Source of the DNA: Paraburkholderia sp. HP33-1
GTDB taxonomy: Bacteria; Pseudomonadota; Gammaproteobacteria; Burkholderiales; Burkholderiaceae
Reading direction: 5' to 3'
Assembly (NCBI RefSeq): GCF_021390595.1
Contig: NZ_JAJEJR010000001.1
Coordinates: 372,001 to 436,000 of the forward strand
DNA length: 64,000 bases
Part shown: piece by piece, positions 1 to 8,933 of the stretch
How positions within the stretch are numbered: the stretch's first letter is position 1
Layout: each line of letters opens with the position of its first letter
The notes under the pieces: model-generated
What the model was told of the DNA's origin: nothing
Seen by the model: only the letters and a program-made list of their open reading frames with translations
Databases searched by the model: none
Position numbers and translations under genes: made by a program

Positions 1-174
1 CTGCGCATATCCATATTCGATCAGGGTATTTCCCAACTTGCCGGCCATATGAAACAATTTAGGGCTTGGCCGACGGCGTACCTTCACGAATCGGGGCGCC
101 GTCCGTTTTCATCCCACTCCGGTATCGATCGGAGCCATCGACTCGAGCAGTCGATCAGCAACAGCGAGAATCAC

Positions 175-987
175 ATGCAGCGCAGAAACATCCTCAAAGC
201 CTTCACCGCAGTCGTCGCCGGCGCGGCGATCCTGACCAGCTTCGGCGCTCACGCCGACGACAAGGTGATCAAGGTCGGCACGATCGGCGGCCCGGACGCG
301 CAGATCTGGGAAGTCGTCACCAAGGTCGCGAAGCGCGAAGGCCTGAACGTGAAGGTCGTCGAGTTCAACGACTACATCCAGCCGAACGCCGCGCTCGACG
401 CGGGCGACCTCGATGCAAACAGCTTCCAGCACCAGCCGTACCTCGATAGCCAGATCAAGCAGCGCGGCTACAAGCTCGTCAACGCGGGCCTCACGTACAT
501 CTCGCCGCTCGGCGCGTACTCGAAGAAGCTGAAGTCGTTGAAAGACCTGCCGCAGGGCGGGAAGGTCGCCGTGCCGAACGATCCGTCGAACGAGAATCGC
601 GCGATGCTGTTGCTGCAGGCGCAGGGCCTGATCAAGCTGAAGGACGGCGCGGCCACGGGCGGCAACAACGCAACCCCGCTCGACGTCATCGACAATCCGA
701 AGAAAATCAGGTTCGTCGAACTCGACGCCGCGCAGCTGCCGCGCTCGCTCGCCGACGTCGATGCCGCCGTCATCAACACCAACTTCGCGCTGGCCGCAGG
801 CCTGCAGCCGACCCGCGACGCGATCGCGCTCGAAGACATCCACAGCCCGTACGCGAACCTGATCGCCGTGCGCGCGAAGGACAAGGATCAGCCTTGGGTC
901 AAGAAGCTGGTCGCGGCGTATCAGTCGGAAGATGTGCGCCAGTTCATCAAGACGCAGTTCAAAGGTTCGATGGTGCCGTCGTTCTAA
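175..987 (+). CDS. metQ: MetQ/NlpA-family D-methionine-binding periplasmic protein
   Basis: Substrate-binding protein of a methionine ABC importer (MetNIQ). The 270-residue product starts with a basic, hydrophobic signal peptide (MQRRNILKAFTAVVAGA) and continues into the NlpA fold: VIKVGTIGGPDAQIW near the mature N-terminus, then NSFQHQPYLD and a PNDPSNENRA ligand-pocket segment, all typical of the family. I place the start at the internal ATG at 175 because the signal peptide begins there; the open frame reaches back to 49 but the extra 42 residues are not family-like. The signal peptide has no lipobox cysteine, so it is probably a soluble periplasmic protein rather than a lipoprotein. The partner genes metN and metI are not in the window and may lie upstream. 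A terminator follows at 1037. Confidence 0.88.
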   Translation: MQRRNILKAFTAVVAGAAILTSFGAHADDKVIKVGTIGGPDAQIWEVVTKVAKREGLNVKVVEFNDYIQPNAALDAGDLDANSFQHQPYLDSQIKQRGYKLVNAGLTYISPLGAYSKKLKSLKDLPQGGKVAVPNDPSNENRAMLLLQAQGLIKLKDGAATGGNNATPLDVIDNPKKIRFVELDAAQLPRSLADVDAAVINTNFALAAGLQPTRDAIALEDIHSPYANLIAVRAKDKDQPWVKKLVAAYQSEDVRQFIKTQFKGSMVPSF

Positions 988-1036
988 GCGACGCGTTCAG
1001 TGCGATCGCAATCGCGATCGCATCGCATCGGCAAAG

Positions 1037-1067
1037 GCCCGCGCCGCACAGGCGCGGGCTTTTTTTT
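1037..1067 (+). terminator. Rho-independent terminator after metQ
   Basis: A perfect 9-bp stem (gcccgcgcc / ggcgcgggc) with a 5-nt loop is followed by eight T residues. It lies 50 bp after the metQ stop codon. Confidence 0.93.
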
Positions 1068-1139
1068 ACAGCGCCATCTCCCACCTTTCGATCATCAGTT
1101 CCTGGCCGTAGCGCCTCGGAATCTGTCAAGGGACGCAAA

Positions 1140-1378
1140 TTGGTATTAAACAGGTATTGATCGGCGAGGCTTTTTAGATACCACTAGCCAGATAGGGTAA
1201 GTCCTGGTCTACAAATTGCATCCGTCTGGACCTTCAAAACCGGCTGTGAGGCATACCCAGAAAGGCTTTTAGGCTGTACAGACCAGCATGGAACCACTCG
1301 ATTGACTGGTATTATGTTGGTTATATAATGGGCTCTCAATTTTCCAGGCCGTACTGCTCGCGGCGTCCTTGGAGCCCC
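1140..1378 (+). promoter_or_regulatory. Promoter and operator region of the nag operon
   Basis: A good sigma70-type promoter is visible: TTGACT at 1302-1307, a 16-bp spacer, and a perfect TATAAT at 1324-1329. Upstream is an inverted pair of half-sites, CTGGTCT at 1204-1210 and AGACCAG at 1280-1286, with related ACTGGTAT (1305) and ATACCACT (1177) words around them. These match halves of the published DasR/NagR-type operator (ACTGGTCTAGACCAGT-like), so the adjacent GntR regulator probably acts here. The operator assignment is inference; the promoter boxes are read directly. Confidence 0.6.
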
Positions 1379-2113
1379 ATGGAAACTCGCTGGTCCGCAT
1401 TGATGCCTGACGTGCGCAACGTCACGCCGCTCTACCTGCAGCTCGCGCGCAATCTGGCGACTGCAATCCATTGCGGCGTCTGGTCGGCCGGTGAGGCGCT
1501 GCCGTCGGAGCGCACGCTGTCCGATGCGATCGGCGTGTCACGTATCACGGCGCGCAAGGCGATCGAGTTGCTGGTCGAGCAGGGTTTGATCCGGCGCTCG
1601 CGTGGCGCGGGCAGCTTCATCACGCCGCGCGTCGAGGATCCGCTGTCGCGTCTCACCGGCTTCACGAAGAAGATGCAACAACGCGGTTTCCGGCCGGATT
1701 CGGTGTGGCTCGAACGGAACGTGCGCGCCGCCAATCGCGACGAGCTGTTGCACCTCGGCCTGTCGCCGGGCGCGGTCGTCTCGAGCCTGCGGCGGCTGCG
1801 GCGCGCGGACGGCATCGTGATGGCGGTCGAGCATTCGGCGTTGCCGGTCGCGATCGTGCCGGACCCGCTCGCGATCGGCGACTCGCTGTACAGCTATCTC
1901 GAGCAACGAGGCGCGGCGGTCGTGCGCGCATTGCAGCACTTTCGCGCGGTCAACGCGTCGAGCGAAATCTCCGCACTGATGGACATCGAACCGCGCACCG
2001 CGCTGCTGGTCATTACCCGCATCGGCTACAGCGCAGACCAGCGCGCCATCGAACTGACCGACACCTATTGCCGCGACGACTACTACGACTTCGTCGCTGA
2101 ATTGCGCACCTGA
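1379..2113 (+). CDS. nagR: GntR/HutC-family transcriptional regulator of amino-sugar use (NagR/DasR type)
   Basis: A 244-residue repressor with an N-terminal winged helix (PLYLQLARNLATAI, then LPSERTLSDAIGVSRITARK, then GLIRRSRGAGSFI) and a C-terminal UTRA effector domain starting near LSRLTGFTKKMQQRG and ending in TDTYCRDDYYDF. HutC/UTRA regulators of this type bind phosphorylated amino sugars such as GlcN6P or GlcNAc6P. It is the first gene of the nag cluster, the position of the Pseudomonas nag regulator. The start at 1379 follows GGAG at 1371 and lies about 45 bp after the likely transcription start; ATG 1403 is an alternative. Symbol assigned from context. Confidence 0.85.
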   Translation: METRWSALMPDVRNVTPLYLQLARNLATAIHCGVWSAGEALPSERTLSDAIGVSRITARKAIELLVEQGLIRRSRGAGSFITPRVEDPLSRLTGFTKKMQQRGFRPDSVWLERNVRAANRDELLHLGLSPGAVVSSLRRLRRADGIVMAVEHSALPVAIVPDPLAIGDSLYSYLEQRGAAVVRALQHFRAVNASSEISALMDIEPRTALLVITRIGYSADQRAIELTDTYCRDDYYDFVAELRT

Positions 2114-2188
2114 GCTGCGCTGCCCGCGCAGGCTGCAAGTCCGGCGGACGCACATTCGCCGAATACGTATCACGCACCAGAGAAACTC

Positions 2189-3292
2189 ATGCTGACCGGA
2201 AACATACTCACCACCGACGGGTGGATCCACGGCACGCTCGAATACGAAAACGGCCGCATCACGGCACTGTCCGGCGAGCGCGTCGATCCGTCGACGAACG
2301 ACGCGCCGTACATCCTCCCCGGCTTCATCGATCTGCACGTGCATGGCGGTGGCGGCGCCGACGTCATGGAGGCCGGCGACGCGATCGAAACGATCACGCG
2401 CACGCATGCGCGCTACGGCACGACGAGTCTGCTCGCGACGACGATGACCGCGCCGCGCGACGAGCTGATGAACGTGGTAGCCGGGCTCGGCAGCGTCACG
2501 CGCATGCGCACACCGGGCTGCGCGCGCGTGCTCGGCGTGCATCTGGAAGGGCCGTACATCAACCCCGGCAAGCTCGGCGCGCAGCCGGACGCGGCGGTCT
2601 CTGCGGTGATGGACGAGGTGCTCAAGTATCTGTCGATCGCGCCGATCCGCGTCGTCACGCTCGCGCCCGAAATCGCAGGCCACCTGGAGATCATCTCCGA
2701 GATGGTGGCGCGCGGCGTGCGCGTGCAGCTCGGCCATTCGCTCGGCACCTACGACGACGCGGTCGCCGCGCTCAAGCACGGCGCGTGCGGCTTCACGCAC
2801 CTGTTCAACGCGATGTCGCCGATGCATCACCGCAACCCTGGCCTCGTCGGCGCGGCGCTCGCGCACGCCGAATACGCCGAAATCATTCCCGACCTGCTGC
2901 ACGTGCATCCGGGTGCGATCCGCGCCGCGCTGCGCGCGATTCCGCGTCTGTACGTGGTGACGGACAGCACCTCGGCCACCGGCATGCCCGACGGCGAATA
3001 TCGCCTGGGCAGCCAGCATGTGACCAAGTGCCTCGGCGGTGTGCGTCTCGCCGACGGCACGCTCGCGGGCAGCACGCTGACGATGGATCAGGCGCTGCGC
3101 AATCTTGTTTCGATCGGCCTGCCGATCGCCGACGTCTCACACCGTTTGTCGCGCTACGCCGCCGACTATCTCGGCATCGAGGATCGCGGCCGCATCGCGC
3201 GCGGTGCGTGGGCCGACGTAGTCGTGTTCGATCGCGAGCTGGCGCTGAGCGCGACCTACGTCGAAGGAGAAGCCATTGTCGAATATGCTTAA
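2189..3292 (+). CDS. nagA: N-acetylglucosamine-6-phosphate deacetylase
   Basis: Hydrolyses GlcNAc-6-phosphate to glucosamine-6-phosphate and acetate in the cytoplasm, the first committed step of GlcNAc catabolism. The 367-residue amidohydrolase shows the metal-binding DLHVHGGGG segment near residue 48, HLEGPYINPGKLGAQ, the GHSLGTYDDAVAAL and THLFNAMSPMHHRNPG metal/substrate loops, and the catalytic-Asp region VVTDSTSATG. It ends in the usual amidohydrolase GRIARGAWADVVVFD strand. Length is normal. Its 3' end overlaps the start of the next gene by 17 bp, implying co-translation. Confidence 0.94.
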   Translation: MLTGNILTTDGWIHGTLEYENGRITALSGERVDPSTNDAPYILPGFIDLHVHGGGGADVMEAGDAIETITRTHARYGTTSLLATTMTAPRDELMNVVAGLGSVTRMRTPGCARVLGVHLEGPYINPGKLGAQPDAAVSAVMDEVLKYLSIAPIRVVTLAPEIAGHLEIISEMVARGVRVQLGHSLGTYDDAVAALKHGACGFTHLFNAMSPMHHRNPGLVGAALAHAEYAEIIPDLLHVHPGAIRAALRAIPRLYVVTDSTSATGMPDGEYRLGSQHVTKCLGGVRLADGTLAGSTLTMDQALRNLVSIGLPIADVSHRLSRYAADYLGIEDRGRIARGAWADVVVFDRELALSATYVEGEAIVEYA

Positions 3293-4292
3293 GGAAGCGC
3301 TCGCGTCCGCCGCAACGGTCGCCGAGCAGCTCAAGGACACCTCGCGCGTCGCGGCGCTCGCCGCGAAGCTCGCGCAACAGCCGCGCCATGTCGCGCTGAC
3401 CGTCGCCCGCGGCAGTTCGGACCATGCCGCCAGTTACTTCGCATCCCTCACTATGAGCCGCCTCGGTGTACCGGTGGCATCGCTGCCGATGTCGGTCGCG
3501 ACGCTGCAGCAGGCGCCGTTGCAGGTGCGCGATCAGCTTGCGCTCGCGTTCTCGCAATCGGGCAAGAGCCCCGACCTCGTCGGGACGATGAACGCGCTGC
3601 GCGCGGCCGGTGCGCTGACGGTCGCCGCGGTGAACGCACCGACCTCGCCGCTCGCCGACGCGTGCGAGTGGCATCTGCCGCTCGTTGCGGGTCCCGAGCT
3701 GAGCGTCGCGGCGACCAAGAGCTATATCGCGATGCTGTCGATCTCCGCGCAACTGGTCGCGCATTGGCAGAACGACGCTGAGCTGCTCGGCGCGCTGAGT
3801 GCGCTTCCCGATGCGCTCGAACGCGCAGGCCGGCTCGACTGGTCGGTGGCCGTGGGCGAGTTGCGCGGCATCGAGCGGATGATCGTGATCGGCCGCGGCC
3901 TTGGCCTCGCGATCGCGCAGGAAGCCGCACTGAAGCTGAAGGAAACGTCCGGTATCCAGGCCGAAGCGTTTTCGAGCGCGGAAGTGCGGCATGGTCCGAT
4001 GGAACTGATCGACCGCGACTATCCGCTACTCGTGTTCGCGCCGCGTGGACCCGAGCAGGCAGGTCTGTTGCAACTCGCGCACGACATGCGCGCGCGCGGT
4101 GCGCGCGTGCTGCTCGCGGCGCCGGACGACGTCGCGCAAGCCTCGCTGCCGCTCGTCGCCACCGCACACGCGGCACTCGATCCGATCGCCGCCATCCTGT
4201 CCTTTTACGTGATGGCTGCAGATCTTGCCGCCGCGCGCGGGCGCAATCCCGATGCGCCGCGCCATCTCAACAAAGTCACCGAAACTCATTGA
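3276..4292 (+). CDS. nagB-II: SIS-domain glucosamine-6-phosphate deaminase/isomerase (NagB-II type)
   Basis: A 338-residue protein with two SIS (sugar isomerase) domains. The first contains ARGSSDHAASYFAS and SQSGKSPD; the second contains IGRGLGLAIAQEAALKLKET and EAFSSAEVRHGPMELID, which resemble the isomerase half of GlmS. There is no glutaminase domain, so it most likely deaminates GlcN6P to fructose-6-phosphate. The start is TTG at 3276: a strong AAGGAGA lies 5 nt upstream and no other start uses it as well, though ATG 3285 is possible. It overlaps nagA by 17 bp and the next gene closely. The order regulator-nagA-SIS-EI fusion-nagE matches the Pseudomonas nag cluster. Confidence 0.85.
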   Translation: MSNMLKEALASAATVAEQLKDTSRVAALAAKLAQQPRHVALTVARGSSDHAASYFASLTMSRLGVPVASLPMSVATLQQAPLQVRDQLALAFSQSGKSPDLVGTMNALRAAGALTVAAVNAPTSPLADACEWHLPLVAGPELSVAATKSYIAMLSISAQLVAHWQNDAELLGALSALPDALERAGRLDWSVAVGELRGIERMIVIGRGLGLAIAQEAALKLKETSGIQAEAFSSAEVRHGPMELIDRDYPLLVFAPRGPEQAGLLQLAHDMRARGARVLLAAPDDVAQASLPLVATAHAALDPIAAILSFYVMAADLAAARGRNPDAPRHLNKVTETH

Positions 4293-4330
4293 CGAGAATG
4301 ACGATGCGACGTGTCGAGAAGTCCAATCTG

Positions 4331-6898
4331 ATGAGCCATTCCGAAGATCACATTGTTTTGTTCGCACCCCTGACCGGTCCGGTCGTGCCGCTCGCGAACG
4401 TGCCGGACCCGGTGTTTTCGGGTGGCATGTTCGGCGACGGCATCGGCATCGACCCGCTCGAGGGCCGGCTCGTCGCGCCATGCGACGGCGTCGTCATGCA
4501 TCTCGCGCGCACCGGCCACGCGGTGACGCTCGAAAGCGCCGAGGGCGCGCAGATTCTGCTGCACGTCGGTATCGACACGGTCGGGCTGAACGGCAAGGGC
4601 TTCGCGCCGATGGTCGAGCAGGGCGCGCAGGTGCGCGCCGGCGACGTGCTGATCGAGTTCGACCAGGATCAGATCGCGTTGAACGCGCCGAGCCTCGTGT
4701 CGGTGATCGCGATTGCGAATTCGGATGCGTTCGAGGTGATCGAGCGCGCGCCGGCCGGTCTGGTGAAGACGGGCGAATCACCGCTGCTGGTGCTGCGCGC
4801 GCGTGACGGCGTCAGCAAGGACGCGGTGCGCGAGGCGAGCGCCGCGCAGGTCATGGACGAAGCGCGCCAGCAGATCACGTTGACGCACGCGGGCGGCCTG
4901 CATGCGCGGCCGGCGGCGCGGGCACGCGAAGCGGCGCGCGGCTTCGACGCGCGCGTCGAGGTGCGCTACGACGGGCGCAAGGCGTCGATCGAAAGCGTGG
5001 TGGGTCTGCTGGGATTGGGCGCCGGCGAAGGCGCGAGCGTCGAGCTGCTCGGTGTCGGTCCGCAGGCCCAGGCGGCGGTCGATGCGATCGCGAACGAGCT
5101 GACGCGCGAAGCGCACGGCGAAGTCGAGCAGAAGCCAGCGCGACCGGCGACAGTACCGGCCCCCGTCGTTGCAGCGCCCGCAGCTAGCGAGCCGCTCGCG
5201 CCGAATACGCTCGCGGGCGTGTGCGCGGCCCCGGGCGTCGCGGTCGGCAAGCTGGTGCGCTGGGACGACGCGGACCTCGATCCGCCACAGCAGGCGAGCG
5301 GCACGTCGGCGGCGGAGAGCCGTCTGCTCGACAAGGCGATCGCGATAGTCGATGCCGATCTCGACACGATCGTGCGCGACGCGTCGCAACGCGGCGCGGT
5401 CGGCGAGGCGGGGATTTTCGCGGTGCATCGCGTGCTGCTCGAAGATCCGACGCTGCTCGACGCCGCGCGCGATCTGATCAGCCTCGGCAAGAGCGCTGGT
5501 TTCGCGTGGCGCGAGGCGATCCGTGAGCAAATCGAAATCCTGAGTAAGGTGGAGGACACGCTGCTCGCCGAACGCGCCGCCGATCTGCGCGACATCGAAA
5601 AGCGCGTGCAGCGCGCGCTCGGCTATACGAGCAGCGCAGCGCGCTCGCTGCCGGACGAGGCGGTGCTCGCGGCGGACGAATTCACGCCGTCGGATCTGTC
5701 GTCGCTCGATCGTACGCGCGTGACCGCGCTCGTGATGGCGCGCGGTGGCGCGACCTCGCATGCGGCGATCCTCGCGCGCCAGGCGGGCATTCCGGCGCTG
5801 GTCGCGGTCGGCGACGCGTTGCATGCAATTCCCGACGGCACTGAGGTGGTGGTGAACGCGAGCACCGGCCGCCTCGAATTCGCGCCGACCGAACTCGACG
5901 TCGAACGCGCGCGCCGCGAACGCAGCCGCATCGCCGACGTGCGCGAAGCGAATCGCCGCACGTCGCAGCAGGCAGCGGCGACCTCCGACGGCCGCGCGAT
6001 CGAAGTGGCCGCCAACATCGCTACGCTCGACGACGCGACGGCCGCCGTCGACAACGGCGCCGACGCGGTCGGCCTGCTGCGTACCGAGTTGCTGTTCATG
6101 CATCGCCCGGCTGCGCCGAGCGTGGACGAGCATCGTCAGAGCTATCAGGCGATCGTCGACGCGTTGCGCGGCCGCACCGCGATCATCCGCACGCTCGACG
6201 TCGGCGCGGACAAGGAAGTCGATTATCTGACGCTGCCTCCTGAGCCCAACCCCGCGCTCGGCCTGCGCGGCGTGCGCCTCGCGCAGGTGCGCCCCGATCT
6301 GCTCGACGATCAGTTGCGCGGCCTGCTCGCCGTGCGTCCGCTCGGCGCGGTGCGCATCCTGCTGCCGATGGTCACCGATGCGGGCGAGCTCGTGCGCATT
6401 CGCAAGCGTATCGACGAGCTTGCTCGCGAAGCCGGTAGCACGGAGCCGATCGAAGTGGGCGTGATGATCGAAGTGCCATCGGCTGCCTTGCTCGCCGACC
6501 AGCTCGCGCAGCACGCCGATTTCCTGTCGATCGGCACCAACGACCTGACGCAATACACGCTCGCGATGGACCGCTGCCAGCCCGATCTCGCGGCGCAAGC
6601 GGACGGCCTGCATCCGGCGGTGCTGCGCCTGATCGCGGCGACCGTCGAAGGTGCGGCGAAGCATGGCAAATGGGTCGGCGTGTGCGGCGCACTCGCTGGC
6701 GACCCGCTCGCGATGCCGCTGCTCGTCGGGCTCGGCGTGACCGAGCTGTCGGTGGACCCGGTGTCGGTGCCGGGCATCAAGGCACGCGTGCGCAGGCTCG
6801 ACTATCAGTTGTGCCGCCAGCGCGCCCGCGACGCGCTCGCGCTCGACTCTGCCCAGGCAGTCAGGGCCGAGAGCCGCGCCACGTGGCCGCTCGATTAA
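4331..6898 (+). CDS. nagF: PTS multiphosphoryl transfer protein, IIA-HPr-EI fusion for N-acetylglucosamine
   Basis: Carries phosphate from PEP to the membrane permease NagE through three fused domains. In order: a glucose-type IIA domain (residues about 1-155, phospho-His in ILLHVGID at 78), an HPr domain (about 180-260, GGLHARPA with His 191), a linker rich in Ala/Pro, and enzyme I (about 290-855) with the phospho-His region GGATSHAAILARQAGIPAL (His 477) and SIGTNDLTQYTLAMDR near the C-terminus. All active-site histidines are present. I chose ATG 4331, where IIA homology begins; TTG 4289 in the same frame overlaps the upstream stop codon and cannot be excluded. Confidence 0.93.
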   Translation: MSHSEDHIVLFAPLTGPVVPLANVPDPVFSGGMFGDGIGIDPLEGRLVAPCDGVVMHLARTGHAVTLESAEGAQILLHVGIDTVGLNGKGFAPMVEQGAQVRAGDVLIEFDQDQIALNAPSLVSVIAIANSDAFEVIERAPAGLVKTGESPLLVLRARDGVSKDAVREASAAQVMDEARQQITLTHAGGLHARPAARAREAARGFDARVEVRYDGRKASIESVVGLLGLGAGEGASVELLGVGPQAQAAVDAIANELTREAHGEVEQKPARPATVPAPVVAAPAASEPLAPNTLAGVCAAPGVAVGKLVRWDDADLDPPQQASGTSAAESRLLDKAIAIVDADLDTIVRDASQRGAVGEAGIFAVHRVLLEDPTLLDAARDLISLGKSAGFAWREAIREQIEILSKVEDTLLAERAADLRDIEKRVQRALGYTSSAARSLPDEAVLAADEFTPSDLSSLDRTRVTALVMARGGATSHAAILARQAGIPALVAVGDALHAIPDGTEVVVNASTGRLEFAPTELDVERARRERSRIADVREANRRTSQQAAATSDGRAIEVAANIATLDDATAAVDNGADAVGLLRTELLFMHRPAAPSVDEHRQSYQAIVDALRGRTAIIRTLDVGADKEVDYLTLPPEPNPALGLRGVRLAQVRPDLLDDQLRGLLAVRPLGAVRILLPMVTDAGELVRIRKRIDELAREAGSTEPIEVGVMIEVPSAALLADQLAQHADFLSIGTNDLTQYTLAMDRCQPDLAAQADGLHPAVLRLIAATVEGAAKHGKWVGVCGALAGDPLAMPLLVGLGVTELSVDPVSVPGIKARVRRLDYQLCRQRARDALALDSAQAVRAESRATWPLD

Positions 6899-7029
6899 GG
6901 ATCAACGAACTGGAGAACCCGCATGCCGTGCGCCCGGCAGCACGTCTGCCTTCGCGCGCGCAGCGATTCGCCACCTAGCTGCACCACTCAACCAAGACGT
7001 ACCCCTACGAGACAAAATTGGAGATACCG

Positions 7030-8832
7030 ATGGATGGAAATCCGTTTCTGAAGATTCAGCGCCTGGGACGCGCGCTGATGCTGCCGATCGCCGTGCTACC
7101 GGTCGCCGGTCTGCTGCTGCGGCTCGGCCAGCCCGACGTATTCAACATCAAGATGATCGCCGATGCGGGCGGCGCGATCTTCGACAACCTGCCGCTCCTC
7201 TTTGCGATCGGCGTGGCGGTCGGTTTTGCGAAAGACAATAACGGCGTCGCGGGTCTCGCCGGCGCGATCGGTTATCTGGTGCAGATCGCGGTGATGAAGG
7301 ACATCAACGACAAGCTCAACATGGGCGTGCTGTCGGGGATCATCGCGGGGATCGTCGCGGGGCTGCTGTACAACCGCTACAAGGACATCAAGCTGCCCGA
7401 CTACCTGGCGTTCTTCGGCGGCAAACGCTTCGTGCCGATCGTGACAGGCGTGGTCTGCGTGGTGCTAGGCATCCTCTTCGGGCATGTGTGGGCACCGGTG
7501 CAGAGCGCGATCGACGTGGCCGGTCACTGGCTGACGACGGCCGGCGCGCTCGGCGCCTTCGTGTTCGGCGTGCTGAACCGGCTGCTGCTCGTCACGGGCC
7601 TGCATCACATCCTCAACTCGCTGACGTGGTTCGTGTTCGGCACGTTCACGCCGGCGGGCGGCGCGCCGGTCACAGGCGACCTGCACCGCTTCTTCGCCGG
7701 TGATCCGACCGCGGGCACTTTCATGACCGGCTTCTTCCCGGTGATGATGTTCGGCCTGCCGGCCGCGTGTCTCGCGATGTATCACGAGGCGCCGAAGGAG
7801 CGTCGCGCGATGGTGTTCGGCCTGCTGTTTTCGATGGCGCTCACGTCGTTCCTGACCGGTGTGACCGAGCCGATCGAGTTCAGCTTCATGTTCCTCGCAC
7901 CGGTGCTGTATGCGATCCACGCGCTGCTGACGGGGCTGTCGCTCGCGATCTGCTCGGCGCTCGGCATTCACCTCGGCTTCACGTTCTCGGCGGGCTTCAT
8001 CGACTACGTGCTGAACTTCGGTCTGTCGACGAAGGGCTGGTGGGCGATTCCGGTCGGCATCGTGTACTCGGTCGTGTACTACGGTCTGTTCCGCTTCTTC
8101 ATCCGCAAGTTCAACATGGCGACGCCGGGCCGCGAGCCCGCCGCTGCCGACGAACAGGTCGAGTCGTTCGCGGCGGGCGGTTTCGTCGCGCCGACAGCCG
8201 GTGCGGCCGTGCCGCGGGCGCTGCGTTATATCGCAGCGCTCGGTGGTGCGGCGAATCTGTCGGTCGTGGATGCTTGCACGACGCGTCTGCGTCTGTCGGT
8301 CGTCGACGCGGGCAAGGTCTCCGAGAGCGAGCTGAAGTCGATCGGCGCGCGCGGCGTGCTAAAGCGCGGCACGAACGACGTGCAGGTGATCATCGGACCG
8401 GAGGCGGACATCATCGCCGACGAAATGCGTACGGCGATCGCGCAGGGCGGCGACGGCGCGATGAAGGCGGCGGGTGCTGCTGCTGTTGTGTCGGCGCCGA
8501 CTGCTGCCACGCCGGTCGCGCAGAACGCTCTACAGGCTCACGACGCGCGAGGCGGTCCGCTCGATCCCGATCCGCTGCGCTGGCTCGCCGTGCTCGGCGG
8601 CGCGGGCAACGTGGTGTCGCTCGATGCGGTCGCGGCGACACGTTTGCGAGTGGTCGTGCGCGATCCGGCGGCGGTCGATCGTCAACGCCTCGCTTCGCTC
8701 GACACCGCCTGGGTGTCGGCGAACACGTTTCATATCGTCGTCGGCGAGGCCGCGCAGCGCTATGCGCAGAAGCTGGCCGAGCACCTGTCGTCGCAAGGCG
8801 GCGGCGCGGATACGGCGCCGGTGCCGGCGTGA
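7030..8832 (+). CDS. nagE: PTS N-acetylglucosamine permease, IIC plus two IIB domains (second degenerate)
   Basis: Inner-membrane transporter that imports and phosphorylates GlcNAc, working with the upstream NagF. The 600-residue protein has an N-terminal IIC domain of about ten hydrophobic segments, with the conserved TGLHHILNSLTWFVFG and TGVTEPIEFSFMF motifs. A IIB domain follows, with the phosphorylated cysteine in DACTTRLRL (Cys 416). A second IIB-like domain at about 520-590 has DAVAATRLRV, where the cysteine position is alanine (about 535), so it cannot be phosphorylated in the usual way. Start ATG 7030 has GGAG six bases upstream. The 131 bp before it contain nothing I recognise. Confidence 0.92.
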   Translation: MDGNPFLKIQRLGRALMLPIAVLPVAGLLLRLGQPDVFNIKMIADAGGAIFDNLPLLFAIGVAVGFAKDNNGVAGLAGAIGYLVQIAVMKDINDKLNMGVLSGIIAGIVAGLLYNRYKDIKLPDYLAFFGGKRFVPIVTGVVCVVLGILFGHVWAPVQSAIDVAGHWLTTAGALGAFVFGVLNRLLLVTGLHHILNSLTWFVFGTFTPAGGAPVTGDLHRFFAGDPTAGTFMTGFFPVMMFGLPAACLAMYHEAPKERRAMVFGLLFSMALTSFLTGVTEPIEFSFMFLAPVLYAIHALLTGLSLAICSALGIHLGFTFSAGFIDYVLNFGLSTKGWWAIPVGIVYSVVYYGLFRFFIRKFNMATPGREPAAADEQVESFAAGGFVAPTAGAAVPRALRYIAALGGAANLSVVDACTTRLRLSVVDAGKVSESELKSIGARGVLKRGTNDVQVIIGPEADIIADEMRTAIAQGGDGAMKAAGAAAVVSAPTAATPVAQNALQAHDARGGPLDPDPLRWLAVLGGAGNVVSLDAVAATRLRVVVRDPAAVDRQRLASLDTAWVSANTFHIVVGEAAQRYAQKLAEHLSSQGGGADTAPVPA

Positions 8833-8883
8833 TCGATTGACGGCGCAAGGCGGCCATCACGTAGCCATTGCAGGACGGCAATA

Positions 8884-8914
8884 AAAAAGCGGCACCTTGG
8901 GACAAGGTGCCGCT
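8884..8914 (-). terminator. Rho-independent terminator between convergent nagE and cydB
   Basis: A perfect 12-bp stem (agcggcaccttg / caaggtgccgct) with a 3-nt loop. The A-run before it on the plus strand gives a U-tail for minus-strand transcripts from cydB; the plus-strand side has only a weak T tract. Confidence 0.85.
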
Positions 8915-8933
8915 TGTTGAAGCGTCGTGCCGG

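Noticed and set aside
1538..3019. 493-codon minus-strand open frame across nagR and nagA
   Set aside because: Runs antisense through two well-defined genes and is Arg/His/Val-rich shadow sequence.
4778..6664. 628-codon open frame on the minus strand opposite nagF
   Set aside because: It is the antisense shadow of a GC-rich gene: Arg/Ala/His-rich, no recognisable domain, while the plus strand encodes a clear PTS protein.
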